From Alphaproteobacteria bacterium (lineage in GTDB: Bacteria > Pseudomonadota > Alphaproteobacteria > Rhizobiales > Rhizobiaceae), in contig BOKV01000009.1 in the NCBI GenBank assembly GCA_016861165.1, positions 1 through 64,000 on the forward strand: DNA of 64,000 bases. The letters run 5' to 3'. The position numbers and the translations under genes are program-made. Numbering within the stretch: position 1 is the stretch's first letter; every line of letters starts with the position of its first letter. Shown one piece after another: positions 8,924-17,471 of the stretch. Below the pieces are notes generated by a model. It saw only the letters and a list, made by a program, of their open reading frames with translations. It made no database searches and had not been told where the DNA came from.

Positions 8924-10057
8924 ATGGATTTGAGCGCGAGGCGGTTGGGCAGATGCGACGGGCCGATCGGCATCGCGTTGGCGGCTGCGGTGCTGCTGCT
9001 CGCCGCGACCGGCGAGGCACCCGCGCAGTCGACGGCCTGCCTGCGGCTGGTCAACGAACTGGCGGCGATTGAATCGCGCGGCGGCTTCTCGACGCCGTCG
9101 CCGCGCTATCAGGAATATGACCGGGCGGTGCGCGAGCAGCAGGCCCAGATCGTCAAGACCCAGCGCGCCGCCCAGTTCAACGGCTGCGGCACGCTGTTCG
9201 GGCGAGGCCGGCCGATCTGCGACCGCATCCAGGCGAGCCTGCAGCAGATGCAGGCGAACCTGGCGGAACTGCAGCGCACGCGCGACCAGCTCGCCGGACC
9301 GGCCAGCGCCGGCGGTGCCAGGCGCAGCGCCATCCTGCGTGAGATGGACCGGCTCGGCTGCCAGCGCCGCGCCAGCGAGCAGCCGGCCTTCGCCAACCGC
9401 GAGCCGCCGCGACGGCGCACGCTGCTCGAACAGATATTCGGCGTCAGCGTCTATCGCGAGGACGGCCGGCGCGGCAACTACGAGTACGATCCCGATACCG
9501 GCCTCACCAGCCGCTACGGCACCTTCTCGACGCTGTGCGTCAGGAAATGCGACGGCTACTACTTCCCGATCAGCTTCTCGACCGTGCAGGACCGCTTCGA
9601 GCGCGACGACCTGATCTGCCAGTCGATGTGCCCCGGCACCGATGTCGAACTCTACATCCATCGCATGCCCGGTCAGGAGCGCGAGGACATGATCTCCTAC
9701 CGCACCGGCCAGCCCTATGCCGACATGTCGACCGCCTTCAACTACCGCAAGGCGGTCAATCCGGACTGCACCTGCCGCTTCTCGTCGGGCTATCTGGCCG
9801 AGATCGCCGGCACCGGGACGCTGACCGACGTGTCGCCCGGAACCGACAGCGCCAGCGTCGGACCCGCCATCCCGACGCCGCAATACCGGATCGATCCGGG
9901 GCTCGACCCCGAGACCGTCGCCAACACGGAAGGCGGCCTGACCGTGGAGGCCGTGGCCCGGCTGGGCGGCGCGCGCGAGGAAGCAAAGAAGCCGGTGGCC
10001 GCCACCGGTCCGGGCAAGATCAGGATAGTCGGGCCAGAATTCTTTCCCGTCCAATGA
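8924..10057 (+). CDS. DUF2865 exported protein
   Basis: A 377-residue protein with a signal peptide (hydrophobic core [16 protein letters not shown], cleavage about residue 35). A coiled-coil-like Gln/Leu-rich stretch follows (about 65-130), then a cysteine-containing domain with the pattern [26 protein letters not shown] and YHR-like YIHRMPGQ. This is the DUF2865 family, restricted mainly to Hyphomicrobiales; function unknown, probably periplasmic. Its last 38 bases overlap the convergent gltX. Confidence 0.85.
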   Translation: MDLSARRLGRCDGPIGIALAAAVLLLAATGEAPAQSTACLRLVNELAAIESRGGFSTPSPRYQEYDRAVREQQAQIVKTQRAAQFNGCGTLFGRGRPICDRIQASLQQMQANLAELQRTRDQLAGPASAGGARRSAILREMDRLGCQRRASEQPAFANREPPRRRTLLEQIFGVSVYREDGRRGNYEYDPDTGLTSRYGTFSTLCVRKCDGYYFPISFSTVQDRFERDDLICQSMCPGTDVELYIHRMPGQEREDMISYRTGQPYADMSTAFNYRKAVNPDCTCRFSSGYLAEIAGTGTLTDVSPGTDSASVGPAIPTPQYRIDPGLDPETVANTEGGLTVEAVARLGGAREEAKKPVAATGPGKIRIVGPEFFPVQ

Positions 10058-11390
10058 GCGGCAGCAGGCGGGCCATCTCGGGTCCGTGCGCCATGCCGGT
10101 CAGCGCCTGGCGCAGCGGCAGGAACAGCGCCCTGCCCTTGCGCCCGCTCGCTCGGGCCAGCGCCGCCGTCCAGCGCGGCCACGTGTCGGTCGTCACCGGC
10201 CCGTCGGGCAGCAGTTCGCGCGCCTGCTTCAGGAAGTCGCGGTCCTCGGCCGCGATCAGCGGCGTGGCGTCGACCAGCCGTTCCCACCAGTCGCGCGCCT
10301 CGCCGGCGAAGGCGAGGTTCTCGCGCACCACCGGCCAGAATTCGGCGCCGCGCCCGTCGAAGGCGTCGGGCGGGAAACGGTCGGCCACCGCCGGCCAGTC
10401 GAGCGCATGGACGAGCCTGGCGTTGAGCGCGTCGAGTTCGCCGACATCGAAGCGGGCGGGCGATTTCGAGATCGCGGCAAGGTCGAAACGCGCGCCGAGC
10501 TCGGCGAGGTCGCGGCAGGGTTCGACCGCCAGGGACGTGCCGATCAGCACGGCGAGCGAGGCGACCGCCATCGGCTCGTAGCCGCGTGCCGCGAGGCTCG
10601 CGATCGACAGCGAACCCAGCCGCTTCGACAGCGCCTCGCCCGATGCCAGCGTCAGCAGATTGTGATGCCCGAACTGCGGAGGTTCGGCGCCGAGCGCGCG
10701 GAACAAGGCGATCTGCACGGCGGTGTTGGCGACATGATCGTCGCCGCGGATGACATGGGTCACGCCGAACTCGATGTCGTCGGCGACGCTCGGCAGCGTG
10801 TAGGGGAACGAGCCGTCCTCGCGCACCAGCACGGGGTCTGACATCGATGCCAGGTCGACCACCTGCTCGCCGCGGATGAGGTCGCGCCAGCGCAGCTCTG
10901 TGCGGCGTGGCGCCAGCGGATCGGACTCGAAATTGGGCAGCAGGAAGCGCCAGTGCGGCCGCCGGCCCTGGCGTTCGAGCGCGGCGCGGCCGTCGTCGCC
11001 GAGTCTCAGCGCGGCGCGGTCATAGATCGGCGGGCGGCCACGGCCGATCTGGCGCCGGCGCCGGCGCTCCAGTTCCTCGGTGGTCTCGTAGCATGCATAA
11101 AGCAGGCCCCTGCCCTGCAATGCCTCGGCGGCGCGGGCGTGTTCGGCGGCCCGCAGCGACTGACGCTCGACCCGGTCCGGGCGGATGCCGAGCCAGGCGA
11201 GGTCGCGCAGGATGTTGGCCGCGAATTCCGGCTTCGAGCGCTCGCGGTCGGTATCGTCGAAACGCAGGATGAAGCGGCCGCCATGCTTGCCGGCGAACAG
11301 CCAGTTGATCAACGCCGTGCGGGCATTGCCGATATGGATGTTGCCGGTCGGCGACGGAGCGAAGCGGACGGTGGCAGTCATCATCGCCAT
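10020..11390 (-). CDS. gltX: Glutamyl-tRNA synthetase
   Basis: A class I aminoacyl-tRNA synthetase of about 453-456 residues that charges tRNA-Glu with glutamate. The signature [19 protein letters not shown] (HIGH box) opens the protein, and the KMSKS equivalent is LSKRLGS near residue 240. The zinc-binding cysteines seen in some GluRS are not evident. Alphaproteobacteria often have two GluRS copies; whether this copy discriminates tRNA-Glu from tRNA-Gln is not readable. Start is either the ATG at 11390 or that at 11381, both just after the MFS stop. It is the last gene of a nadE-MFS-gltX operon; the frame stays open upstream but that part is antisense-like noise. Confidence 0.92.
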   Translation of the reverse strand: MAMMTATVRFAPSPTGNIHIGNARTALINWLFAGKHGGRFILRFDDTDRERSKPEFAANILRDLAWLGIRPDRVERQSLRAAEHARAAEALQGRGLLYACYETTEELERRRRRQIGRGRPPIYDRAALRLGDDGRAALERQGRRPHWRFLLPNFESDPLAPRRTELRWRDLIRGEQVVDLASMSDPVLVREDGSFPYTLPSVADDIEFGVTHVIRGDDHVANTAVQIALFRALGAEPPQFGHHNLLTLASGEALSKRLGSLSIASLAARGYEPMAVASLAVLIGTSLAVEPCRDLAELGARFDLAAISKSPARFDVGELDALNARLVHALDWPAVADRFPPDAFDGRGAEFWPVVRENLAFAGEARDWWERLVDATPLIAAEDRDFLKQARELLPDGPVTTDTWPRWTAALARASGRKGRALFLPLRQALTGMAHGPEMARLLPLIGRERILARLS

Positions 11391-11395
11391 CGGGC

Positions 11396-12619
11396 TCAGG
11401 CAGTCCGGGCCGCAAGTTCGTCGCGCGCCTGCACCGCGCGCGAGGCGAAGGCCATGGCGACGGCGCCGCCGACGCACCACAGGCCCATGACGACGATCTG
11501 CAGCGGATAGGAGACGCCGAGGTCGATCAGATAGCCCGTCATCCCCGGACCGATCGCGGTCGCCAGCACCATGGCCGCCACGATCATCGAACGGATCGCG
11601 CCGAGATGGGCGGTGCCGTAGACTTCCGGCCACAGAGCGCCGAACAGCGTGGTGGAAAATCCGTAGGAGACGCCGAGCAAACCCATGAAGGCGAAGGCCG
11701 CCCACTGGCCGTCGAACAGGCCGAGAACGAAACAGGCCGCCGCCAGCGGCAGCAGGTAGACCGGCAGCACCCGCACCGCCGAGAAGCGGTCGACCAGCCA
11801 GCCGGTGACCAGCGCGAAGGCGACGACGCATGCCGACATCAGCATGAACGAGGCGGCGAAGGCCTGCAGCGACCAGCCGCGCAGTTCGACCAGATAGACC
11901 TGATGAAAGAACACGGTGGTGCCGATGAAGGGCGGCGCCAGCACGCCGACCATCATCAGGTAGAAGAGCGGATCGCGCAGCGTCTGGGCGCGGGTCCAGT
12001 CGGGCCCCGAACGCCACCGCTGCGGCCCGTCGCCCGTTCGCGGCCGCCGCTCGACGCGCATGAGCAGATGGATCGCCGGCAGCGCGAGGAAGACCAGCGC
12101 CGCAGCGGCGGCGATCCAGGTCTGGCGCCAGCCGAACGCGGCGGCTGCGATGACGAACAGGAACGGGAACGCCGCCTCGCCGAGATTGACGCCGATGGCG
12201 GTGACCGAGACGGCGCGCCCGCGCTGGGCGGCGAACCACTTGCCCATCGCCGTGAAGGCGATGTGAGACATCATCCCCTGACCGAACAGGCGCAGCAGGA
12301 AGATCGTCAGCGCCAGCGCCGCAAGCGAGGTCGACCAGGCCATGCCGAGACAGGCGAGCGCCAGCAGCGCCACGGTGAGCCAAACCGTTCCCACGACGCT
12401 CCAGCGATCGACCAGCCTGCCGACCTGCGGCAGGCACATCGCGCTGGCCAGCGTCGCCACCATGTAGAGCGTGCCGAAACCGCCGTGGCTCAGCCCGTAC
12501 TCGGCGCGGATGTTTCCCGCCGACAGCGAGATGAAGAAGGTCTGGCCGAAGGAGGAGAACAGCGTCAGCAGGAAGCCGCCGGTCACCCAGCGCAGGTTCT
12601 CGCGCAGAAAGGCAAGCAT
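11396..12619 (-). CDS. MFS transporter
   Basis: A 407-residue twelve-helix major facilitator protein. The first segment is [22 protein letters not shown], and the loop between helices 2 and 3 reads GRLVDRWS, the usual MFS motif A variant. Its N-terminus resembles oxalate/formate-antiporter-like and NarK-like MFS proteins, with the signature Gly-Gln-Thr-Phe-Phe, but substrate cannot be named. It sits between nadE (gap of four bases) and gltX (gap of five bases), so all three are likely one transcript. Start at 12619 fits the position right after the nadE stop. Confidence 0.82.
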   Translation of the reverse strand: MLAFLRENLRWVTGGFLLTLFSSFGQTFFISLSAGNIRAEYGLSHGGFGTLYMVATLASAMCLPQVGRLVDRWSVVGTVWLTVALLALACLGMAWSTSLAALALTIFLLRLFGQGMMSHIAFTAMGKWFAAQRGRAVSVTAIGVNLGEAAFPFLFVIAAAAFGWRQTWIAAAAALVFLALPAIHLLMRVERRPRTGDGPQRWRSGPDWTRAQTLRDPLFYLMMVGVLAPPFIGTTVFFHQVYLVELRGWSLQAFAASFMLMSACVVAFALVTGWLVDRFSAVRVLPVYLLPLAAACFVLGLFDGQWAAFAFMGLLGVSYGFSTTLFGALWPEVYGTAHLGAIRSMIVAAMVLATAIGPGMTGYLIDLGVSYPLQIVVMGLWCVGGAVAMAFASRAVQARDELAARTA

Positions 12620-12623
12620 CGGC

Positions 12624-14294
12624 CTAGCGGTCCCGGTAGCGGTTGGTGATCGGATAGCGCCGGTCGCGGCCGAAATTCTTGCGGGTGATCTTGACCCCCG
12701 GCGCCGACTGACGACGCTTGTACTCGGCGACATAGAGCATGTGCTCGACGCGCTCGACCGTGGCGCGGTCGTGACCGCGTTCGACGATCTTCTCCACCGA
12801 CATCTCGTTCTCGACCAGGCATTCGAGGATGTCGTCGAGCACCGGATAGGGCGGCAGCGTGTCCTGGTCGGTCTGGTTCTCGCGCAGTTCGGCGGACGGC
12901 GCCTTGGCGATGATGTTGTGCGGAATGACTTCGCCGCCCGGCCCCCGGCAGTCGGACGGGCGGTGGCGGTTGCGCCATTCGGCCAGGCGGTAGACCCGCA
13001 TCTTGTAGAGGTCCTTGATCGGGTTGAAGCCGCCATTCATGTCGCCATAAAGGGTGGCGTAGCCGACGCTCATCTCGCTCTTGTTGCCGGTGGTCACCAC
13101 CATGGAGCCGAACTTGTTGGAGATCGCCATCAGGATGGTGCCGCGGGCGCGCGATTGCAGGTTCTCCTCGGTGATGCCGGAATTGGTGCCTGCAAACAGC
13201 GGCGCCAGCGCCTGCATGAAGCCCTCGACCGGCTGGAAGATCGGCACGACCTCGTAGCGCACGCCGAGCGCGCGCGCGCAAGCCTCGGCATCGGTCAGGC
13301 TCGACTTGGCGGTGAACTTGTAGGGCATCATGACGCAACGAACACGTTCCTCGCCGAGCGCGTCGACGGCGATCGCCGCGCAGACCGCCGAATCGATGCC
13401 GCCCGACAGTCCGAGCACGACGTCGGCAAAGCCGTTCTTGTCGACATAGTCGCGCAGGCCGGTGACACAGGCGCGCCAGTCGGCCTCCTCGGCGTCGGGC
13501 AGTCTGGCGAGCGGCCCGCGCTCGCAGGCCCAGCCCTTGTCGCCGCGCCGAAACGTGGCGGTGAAGACGCCCGCCTCGAACTGGTCCATCTGCACGGCCA
13601 GCGAATGGTCGGCATTGATGATGAACGAGCCGCCATCGAAGACCAGTTCGTCCTGGCCGCCCAGCTGGTTGGCATAGACGATCGGCAGCCCGGACTCGAT
13701 CACCTGGCGCACCACGATCTGGTAGCGCACGTCCATCTTGTCGCGATAATAGGGCGAGCCGTTCGGCACCAGCAGGATCTCGGCCCCCGATTCGGCCAGC
13801 GTCTCACAGACACCGTGCTCGCCCCAGACGTCCTCGCAGACGGGGATACCGAGGCGCACCCCACGGAAATTGACCGGACCCGGCATCGGCCCCGGCCGGA
13901 ACACCCGCTTTTCGTCGAACTCCGAATAGTTCGGCAGGTCGACCTTGTGACGCCAGGCGCGGATGGCGCCCTCGTCCAGCAACGCGGCCGAGTTGTAGAG
14001 CCCGGACGCATCACGAAAGGGCGAACCGATGACGACACCCGGGCCGCCGTCGGCCGTGTCGGCGCCCAGTGCCTCGACGGCGGCCATGCAGTCGGCGACG
14101 AAAGCCGGCTTCAGGACCAGGTCCTCGGGGGGATAGCCGGCGATGAACAATTCGGTGAACAGCACGAGGTCGGCCTGCGCCCGCGCCGCCTCGGCGCGCG
14201 CCTGGCGGGCGCGTTCGAGATTGCCGGCGATGTCGCCGACGGTCGGGTCGAGCTGGGCGATGGCGATGCGCAGGATGTCGCGGCGCTTGGTCAT
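12624..14294 (-). CDS. nadE: Glutamine-dependent NAD+ synthase
   Basis: A 556-residue two-domain enzyme making NAD+ from nicotinate adenine dinucleotide, ATP and glutamine. The N-terminal nitrilase-type glutaminase covers about 1-260 and shows the triad Glu (FTELFIAGYPPED), Lys (RHKVDLPNY) and Cys (IPVCEDVW). The C-terminal synthetase domain has the P-loop LGLSGGIDSA near 295 and the NKSEMSVGYAT motif. Length is normal for the bacterial glutamine-dependent form. It heads the nadE-MFS-gltX operon and is divergent from the BA14K gene. Confidence 0.95.
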   Translation of the reverse strand: MTKRRDILRIAIAQLDPTVGDIAGNLERARQARAEAARAQADLVLFTELFIAGYPPEDLVLKPAFVADCMAAVEALGADTADGGPGVVIGSPFRDASGLYNSAALLDEGAIRAWRHKVDLPNYSEFDEKRVFRPGPMPGPVNFRGVRLGIPVCEDVWGEHGVCETLAESGAEILLVPNGSPYYRDKMDVRYQIVVRQVIESGLPIVYANQLGGQDELVFDGGSFIINADHSLAVQMDQFEAGVFTATFRRGDKGWACERGPLARLPDAEEADWRACVTGLRDYVDKNGFADVVLGLSGGIDSAVCAAIAVDALGEERVRCVMMPYKFTAKSSLTDAEACARALGVRYEVVPIFQPVEGFMQALAPLFAGTNSGITEENLQSRARGTILMAISNKFGSMVVTTGNKSEMSVGYATLYGDMNGGFNPIKDLYKMRVYRLAEWRNRHRPSDCRGPGGEVIPHNIIAKAPSAELRENQTDQDTLPPYPVLDDILECLVENEMSVEKIVERGHDRATVERVEHMLYVAEYKRRQSAPGVKITRKNFGRDRRYPITNRYRDR

Positions 14295-14455
14295 GGCCGG
14301 TGCTTATTCCATTTGCGTGCGGGTTTGAAGCAGCCGGCGCGCGGCAGTGGCAAAATCCGTTCAGGATGCATTCAGCCTCATTACGCCATAATCCTCGGCA
14401 AGATGGCGCCCTTGATAGTCAGGGGCTCGGCAATCTCGGTTCCAGGGAGACCACG

Positions 14456-14983
14456 ATGAAATCAGCATCCGCCGCACGCAGGTTCGCCGCGCTGGCTCTG
14501 GCAACGGTCGTCGCCGGCACCACGCTGGTGCCGGCCGGAGAGGCGCAGGCCAATGACGCGCTCGCCGCGGGCCTGCTCGGCGTCGTTGTCGGCGCCACCG
14601 TCTTCGCACCGCGCTATCCGGTCTATGTGGCGCCGGCCTATCCGGTCTACGCGGCGCCGCCGCCGGTCGTCGTCTACGAGGAGCCGGCCTATGTCGAGCC
14701 GGCAACGGTCTATGTCCAGCCGGCCTATCCCGAGCCCTATTACGATCGCCACCGCCGCCGGTCGCTCGCCACCGTGCCGGCCGACCCCTATTACGGCCGC
14801 AAGCCGCCGAGGAGCGGGCCGCGCGTGGTGACCTACGAGGACACGGTCGGCCCGGTCGCGACCATCGAGCCGTGGACGCCGGCCTGGCACGACTACTGCC
14901 GCGCCCGGTTCCGGTCGTTCGACTCGCGCTCCGGCACCTTCCTCGGCTACGACGGCAACCGCCATTTCTGCGTGGCCAAGTAG
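14456..14983 (+). CDS. BA14K-family exported protein
   Basis: A 175-residue protein with a signal peptide (about 1-32, ending in AQA), a Pro/Tyr/Val-rich repeat-like middle (YPVYVAPAYPVYAAPPPVVV and similar) and a C-terminal BA14K motif: WHDYCRARFRSFDSRSGTF followed by LGYDGNRHFC. The family was named for a Brucella immunoreactive protein with lectin-like properties and is typical of Hyphomicrobiales. Start at 14456 is preceded by AGGGAG. A terminator follows at 15020. The role in this organism is unknown, probably cell surface or periplasm. Confidence 0.85.
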   Translation: MKSASAARRFAALALATVVAGTTLVPAGEAQANDALAAGLLGVVVGATVFAPRYPVYVAPAYPVYAAPPPVVVYEEPAYVEPATVYVQPAYPEPYYDRHRRRSLATVPADPYYGRKPPRSGPRVVTYEDTVGPVATIEPWTPAWHDYCRARFRSFDSRSGTFLGYDGNRHFCVAK

Positions 14984-15019
14984 CCAGACGCGACGCCTCA
15001 CCTGCGACAGCAGACGGTG

Positions 15020-15050
15020 GACCGCCGGCACCATGCCGGCGGTCGTTTTC
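15020..15050 (+). terminator. Rho-independent terminator of the BA14K gene
   Basis: Perfect 10-bp stem GACCGCCGGC / GCCGGCGGTC with loop ACCAT, followed by GTTTTC. It lies 37 bases past the BA14K stop codon. Confidence 0.85.
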
Positions 15051-15194
15051 CGTTGTCCGGCGCACCCGTCACCGCCCTCACGCAGCCATGAACATTCGTG
15101 ATCGGAGTGGAACAATTGTGAATCATCCGGCACTTGATTTCGCACATGCACCATCCCATCTCGGCGTCGGCGGGTCTGATTGAAAGGACCGACC

Positions 15195-15323
15195 ATGACC
15201 TTCCCGGAAGATCATGTAAGGGGGGTCGAGCGGATTGAGGATCATTCCCCGGCAAGCATCGTCTTCGTATCGCTTGCCATGATCGCAGCCGCATTGGCGA
15301 GCCTTACGCTCGTCATCACGTGA
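15195..15323 (+). CDS. 42-residue single-span membrane protein
   Basis: A short gene with a good ribosome site (GAAAGGA, seven bases before ATG) and a strong terminator just behind it. The predicted 42-residue product has an acidic/basic N-terminal third and one hydrophobic span (about residues 21-42: IVFVSLAMIAAALASLTLVI). No family recognised. The framing by ribosome site and terminator supports a real gene, but the size leaves doubt. Similar tiny membrane proteins often modulate larger membrane complexes; nothing here shows a partner. Confidence 0.5.
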   Translation: MTFPEDHVRGVERIEDHSPASIVFVSLAMIAAALASLTLVIT

Positions 15324-15356
15324 CCCCCGGTGGACCACCACCGAACAAGAAAAAGC

Positions 15357-15382
15357 GGCAGGGCCTCGGCCCTGCCCTTTTC
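15357..15382. terminator. Bidirectional terminator
   Basis: Stem GGCAGGGCC / GGCCCTGCC with a two-base loop, followed by CTTTTC on the plus strand and, because AAGAAAAAG precedes it, by a T-rich run on the minus strand. It can close both the 42-codon gene and the convergent aminotransferase gene that ends at 15397. Confidence 0.85.
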
Positions 15383-15396
15383 GTTTGCGGCCCCAC

Positions 15397-16503
15397 CTAC
15401 CGCAATTCGGCGAGCACGTCGGCAAGCGCCTCGGCGAAGCGGTCGAGGTCGGCCGGCCAGCCGGCGGAGACGCGGATGCAGCGCGACAGCGGCTCGGCGC
15501 CAGGCATGCGGATGAAGATGCCACGCTCCAGCATGGCCTGGAGGACCGCCCTGGCGAAGGCGGTGTCGCGGCCGCAGTCGATGGCGACGAAATTGGTCGC
15601 CGAGGCGATCGGCGCCAGGTTGGCGGCGCGGGCGATATCGGCGATGCGCTCGCGTGCCTGCGCGGTCAGCGCGACGGTGCGGGCAAGCCATTCCCGGTCG
15701 GCGAGCGCCGCGACCGCGCCGATCTCGGCGGTGCGGTTCATGCCGTAGTGGTCGCGCACCTTCTCGAACTCGGCGATCAGCCCGGCTTCGCCGAGCAGAT
15801 AGCCGACGCGGGCGCCGGCCATGCCATAGGCCTTGGAAAAGGTGCGGTAGCGCAGGACGCGCGGGTCGTCCATATCGAGCGGCGGGATGGCGTCATCGGG
15901 GGCGAAATCGCAATAGGCCTCGTCGAGCAGCAGCAGGCAGTCGGTCGGCAGTTCGCCGATCATCGCGGCGATCTCGGCGGCCCGCCACCAGGTGCCCATC
16001 GGGTTGTCGGGATTGGACAGGTAGATCAGGCGCGCCCGCGTGCGCCGCGCCATGTCGATCAGCGAACCGAGGTCCTCGCGGTCGTCGCGATAGGCGACCT
16101 TGTGCAGCGTGCCGCCATAGCCGAGGACGTGGAAATTGAAGGTCGGATAGGCGCCGTCGGAGGTGACGACGGCGACGCCCGGCTCGACGAACATGCGCAC
16201 CGTGTTGCCGAGCAGCCCGTCGATGCCGGCGCCGAGCACGACGTTGCGCGGACCGACACCGTGATGGGCGGCGATGGCGTGGCGCAGGTCATGGCCCTCC
16301 GGGTCGCCATATTTCCAGATCTCGGCGCCGGCCTCGGCCATGGCGGCGACCGCCTTCGGCGACGGCCCGAACAGGCATTCGTTGGCGCCGATGCGCGCCG
16401 TGAACGGCCGGCCGCGGTTGCGCTCCTGCGCCTCCGGCCCGACGAACGGCACGGTCGCCGGCAGCGCGGCGATTTCGGGGCGCAGCGGATAGTTCGGCTT
16501 CAT
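15397..16503 (-). CDS. PLP-dependent aminotransferase (HisC-like)
   Basis: A 368-residue class I/II aminotransferase. The PLP lysine is in YRTFSKAYGMAGARVGYL, the PLP-stacking/Asn-Pro region is LSNPDNPMGTW, and the Asp that holds the pyridine nitrogen is in LLLLDEAYCDF. It resembles histidinol-phosphate aminotransferases, but the substrate is not fixed by sequence and the neighbouring genes are not histidine genes. Start ATG at 16503 has GAGGAG five bases upstream; a GTG at 16509 is also in frame. The upstream methyltransferase stop is two bases before the ATG, so the two are coupled. Confidence 0.85.
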   Translation of the reverse strand: MKPNYPLRPEIAALPATVPFVGPEAQERNRGRPFTARIGANECLFGPSPKAVAAMAEAGAEIWKYGDPEGHDLRHAIAAHHGVGPRNVVLGAGIDGLLGNTVRMFVEPGVAVVTSDGAYPTFNFHVLGYGGTLHKVAYRDDREDLGSLIDMARRTRARLIYLSNPDNPMGTWWRAAEIAAMIGELPTDCLLLLDEAYCDFAPDDAIPPLDMDDPRVLRYRTFSKAYGMAGARVGYLLGEAGLIAEFEKVRDHYGMNRTAEIGAVAALADREWLARTVALTAQARERIADIARAANLAPIASATNFVAIDCGRDTAFARAVLQAMLERGIFIRMPGAEPLSRCIRVSAGWPADLDRFAEALADVLAELR

Positions 16504-16505
16504 CT

Positions 16506-17177
16506 TCACTCCTCGTTCCTGCGCCAGACGAAGAACGGCGCCTTGCCCGGACGCACCGCCAGCTCGGCCCGGCGCGCGTCGGTGACGCCGTCGTCGAGCC
16601 GCCTGCCGCCGGCCATCGTCTCGACATGCTTGACGAAGTCGCGGCCGAACCGCTTGAAATGGTCGGCTTGGCGGAACAGCTCGATGCGTTCGGCATCGGT
16701 GCGGAAATGTTCGCCGCCCTCGCGCGTCATCCGGTCGAGATAGGGACCCGGCACGGAAAAGATCATCAGACCGCCCGGCTTCAGCCAGTCGACCAGGCCG
16801 GCAAGGTGATCGCGATAGTGGCCGGGAATGTGTTCCAGCACATGGTTGTGCAGGATTGCATCGAAATGGGCCGGCGGGAAGGCGTCGAACTGGTCGGGCA
16901 GCACCAGCCGGCGCGCATCAGCCCACGGGTAGCGGTCAGGGTCGGCGTCGGCCGTGACATAGCCGTCGCGAAACGTCTCGCGCAGCACGGGGACAAGGCA
17001 TTCCTCAGGCGCCAGATGCAGGATGTGGGCGCCATCGCCCGCCAGCGGAAACAGCAACCGCTCATAGATGTCGAGCGCGACGCGGTGGCGCGCCTTGGCG
17101 CCGCAGCCGGCGCAGCGCTCATTGGCGCGGCCGCGGAAGGCCTCGAACGTCGTGCCGCCGCAGATGTTGCAACGCAT
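16506..17177 (-). CDS. Class I SAM-dependent methyltransferase with N-terminal zinc-knuckle
   Basis: A 223-residue protein. The first 25 residues carry two CxxC pairs (CNICGG and CAGCG), a probable metal knuckle. The rest looks like a methyltransferase: HLAPEECL, then VTADADPDRYPWADAR, and a motif-IV-like stretch DAILHNHVLEHIPGHY followed by LKPGGLMIFSVPG. The glycine-rich SAM loop is weak, which is usual for this subgroup of putative sugar or small-molecule methyltransferases. It is coupled to the aminotransferase. Start at 17177 chosen because the CxxC domain begins there; an in-frame ATG further upstream gives only low-complexity sequence. Confidence 0.75.
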   Translation of the reverse strand: MRCNICGGTTFEAFRGRANERCAGCGAKARHRVALDIYERLLFPLAGDGAHILHLAPEECLVPVLRETFRDGYVTADADPDRYPWADARRLVLPDQFDAFPPAHFDAILHNHVLEHIPGHYRDHLAGLVDWLKPGGLMIFSVPGPYLDRMTREGGEHFRTDAERIELFRQADHFKRFGRDFVKHVETMAGGRRLDDGVTDARRAELAVRPGKAPFFVWRRNEE

Positions 17178-17471
17178 GGTCCAGCCCCGGTTCCGGCTGT
17201 TCCGTAGTCGACAAACGCGGCGTCCGCAACGGGCAGACGCGGCAACAACGCGGCAATCGCGCGGCAATACGCGCCGGGATCGGCCAAGGCGGGGCGTATG
17301 CGGGCACGGCCTTGACGGCGCGGCGGATCGGCGTCAGTAAGAACATTACCGGAACGCCGGCCGCCGACGCGGCCTGACGCAATCCTGTTGGCGGCCCTGT
17401 TCGGGTCGCTTTGGCGGCGGCGAGGGGGTAGTGTAGCCGGGTGATTCTCAGAATCTGTGATGCGGCGGACC

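Noticed and set aside
10020..12437. A single 805-residue protein containing gltX
   Set aside because: The N-terminal 350 residues are an out-of-frame reading of the MFS gene; gltX begins at 11390 or 11381, after the MFS stop.
15397..16503. Calling the aminotransferase hisC
   Set aside because: It is HisC-like, but no histidine gene is nearby and specificity in this group cannot be read from motifs.
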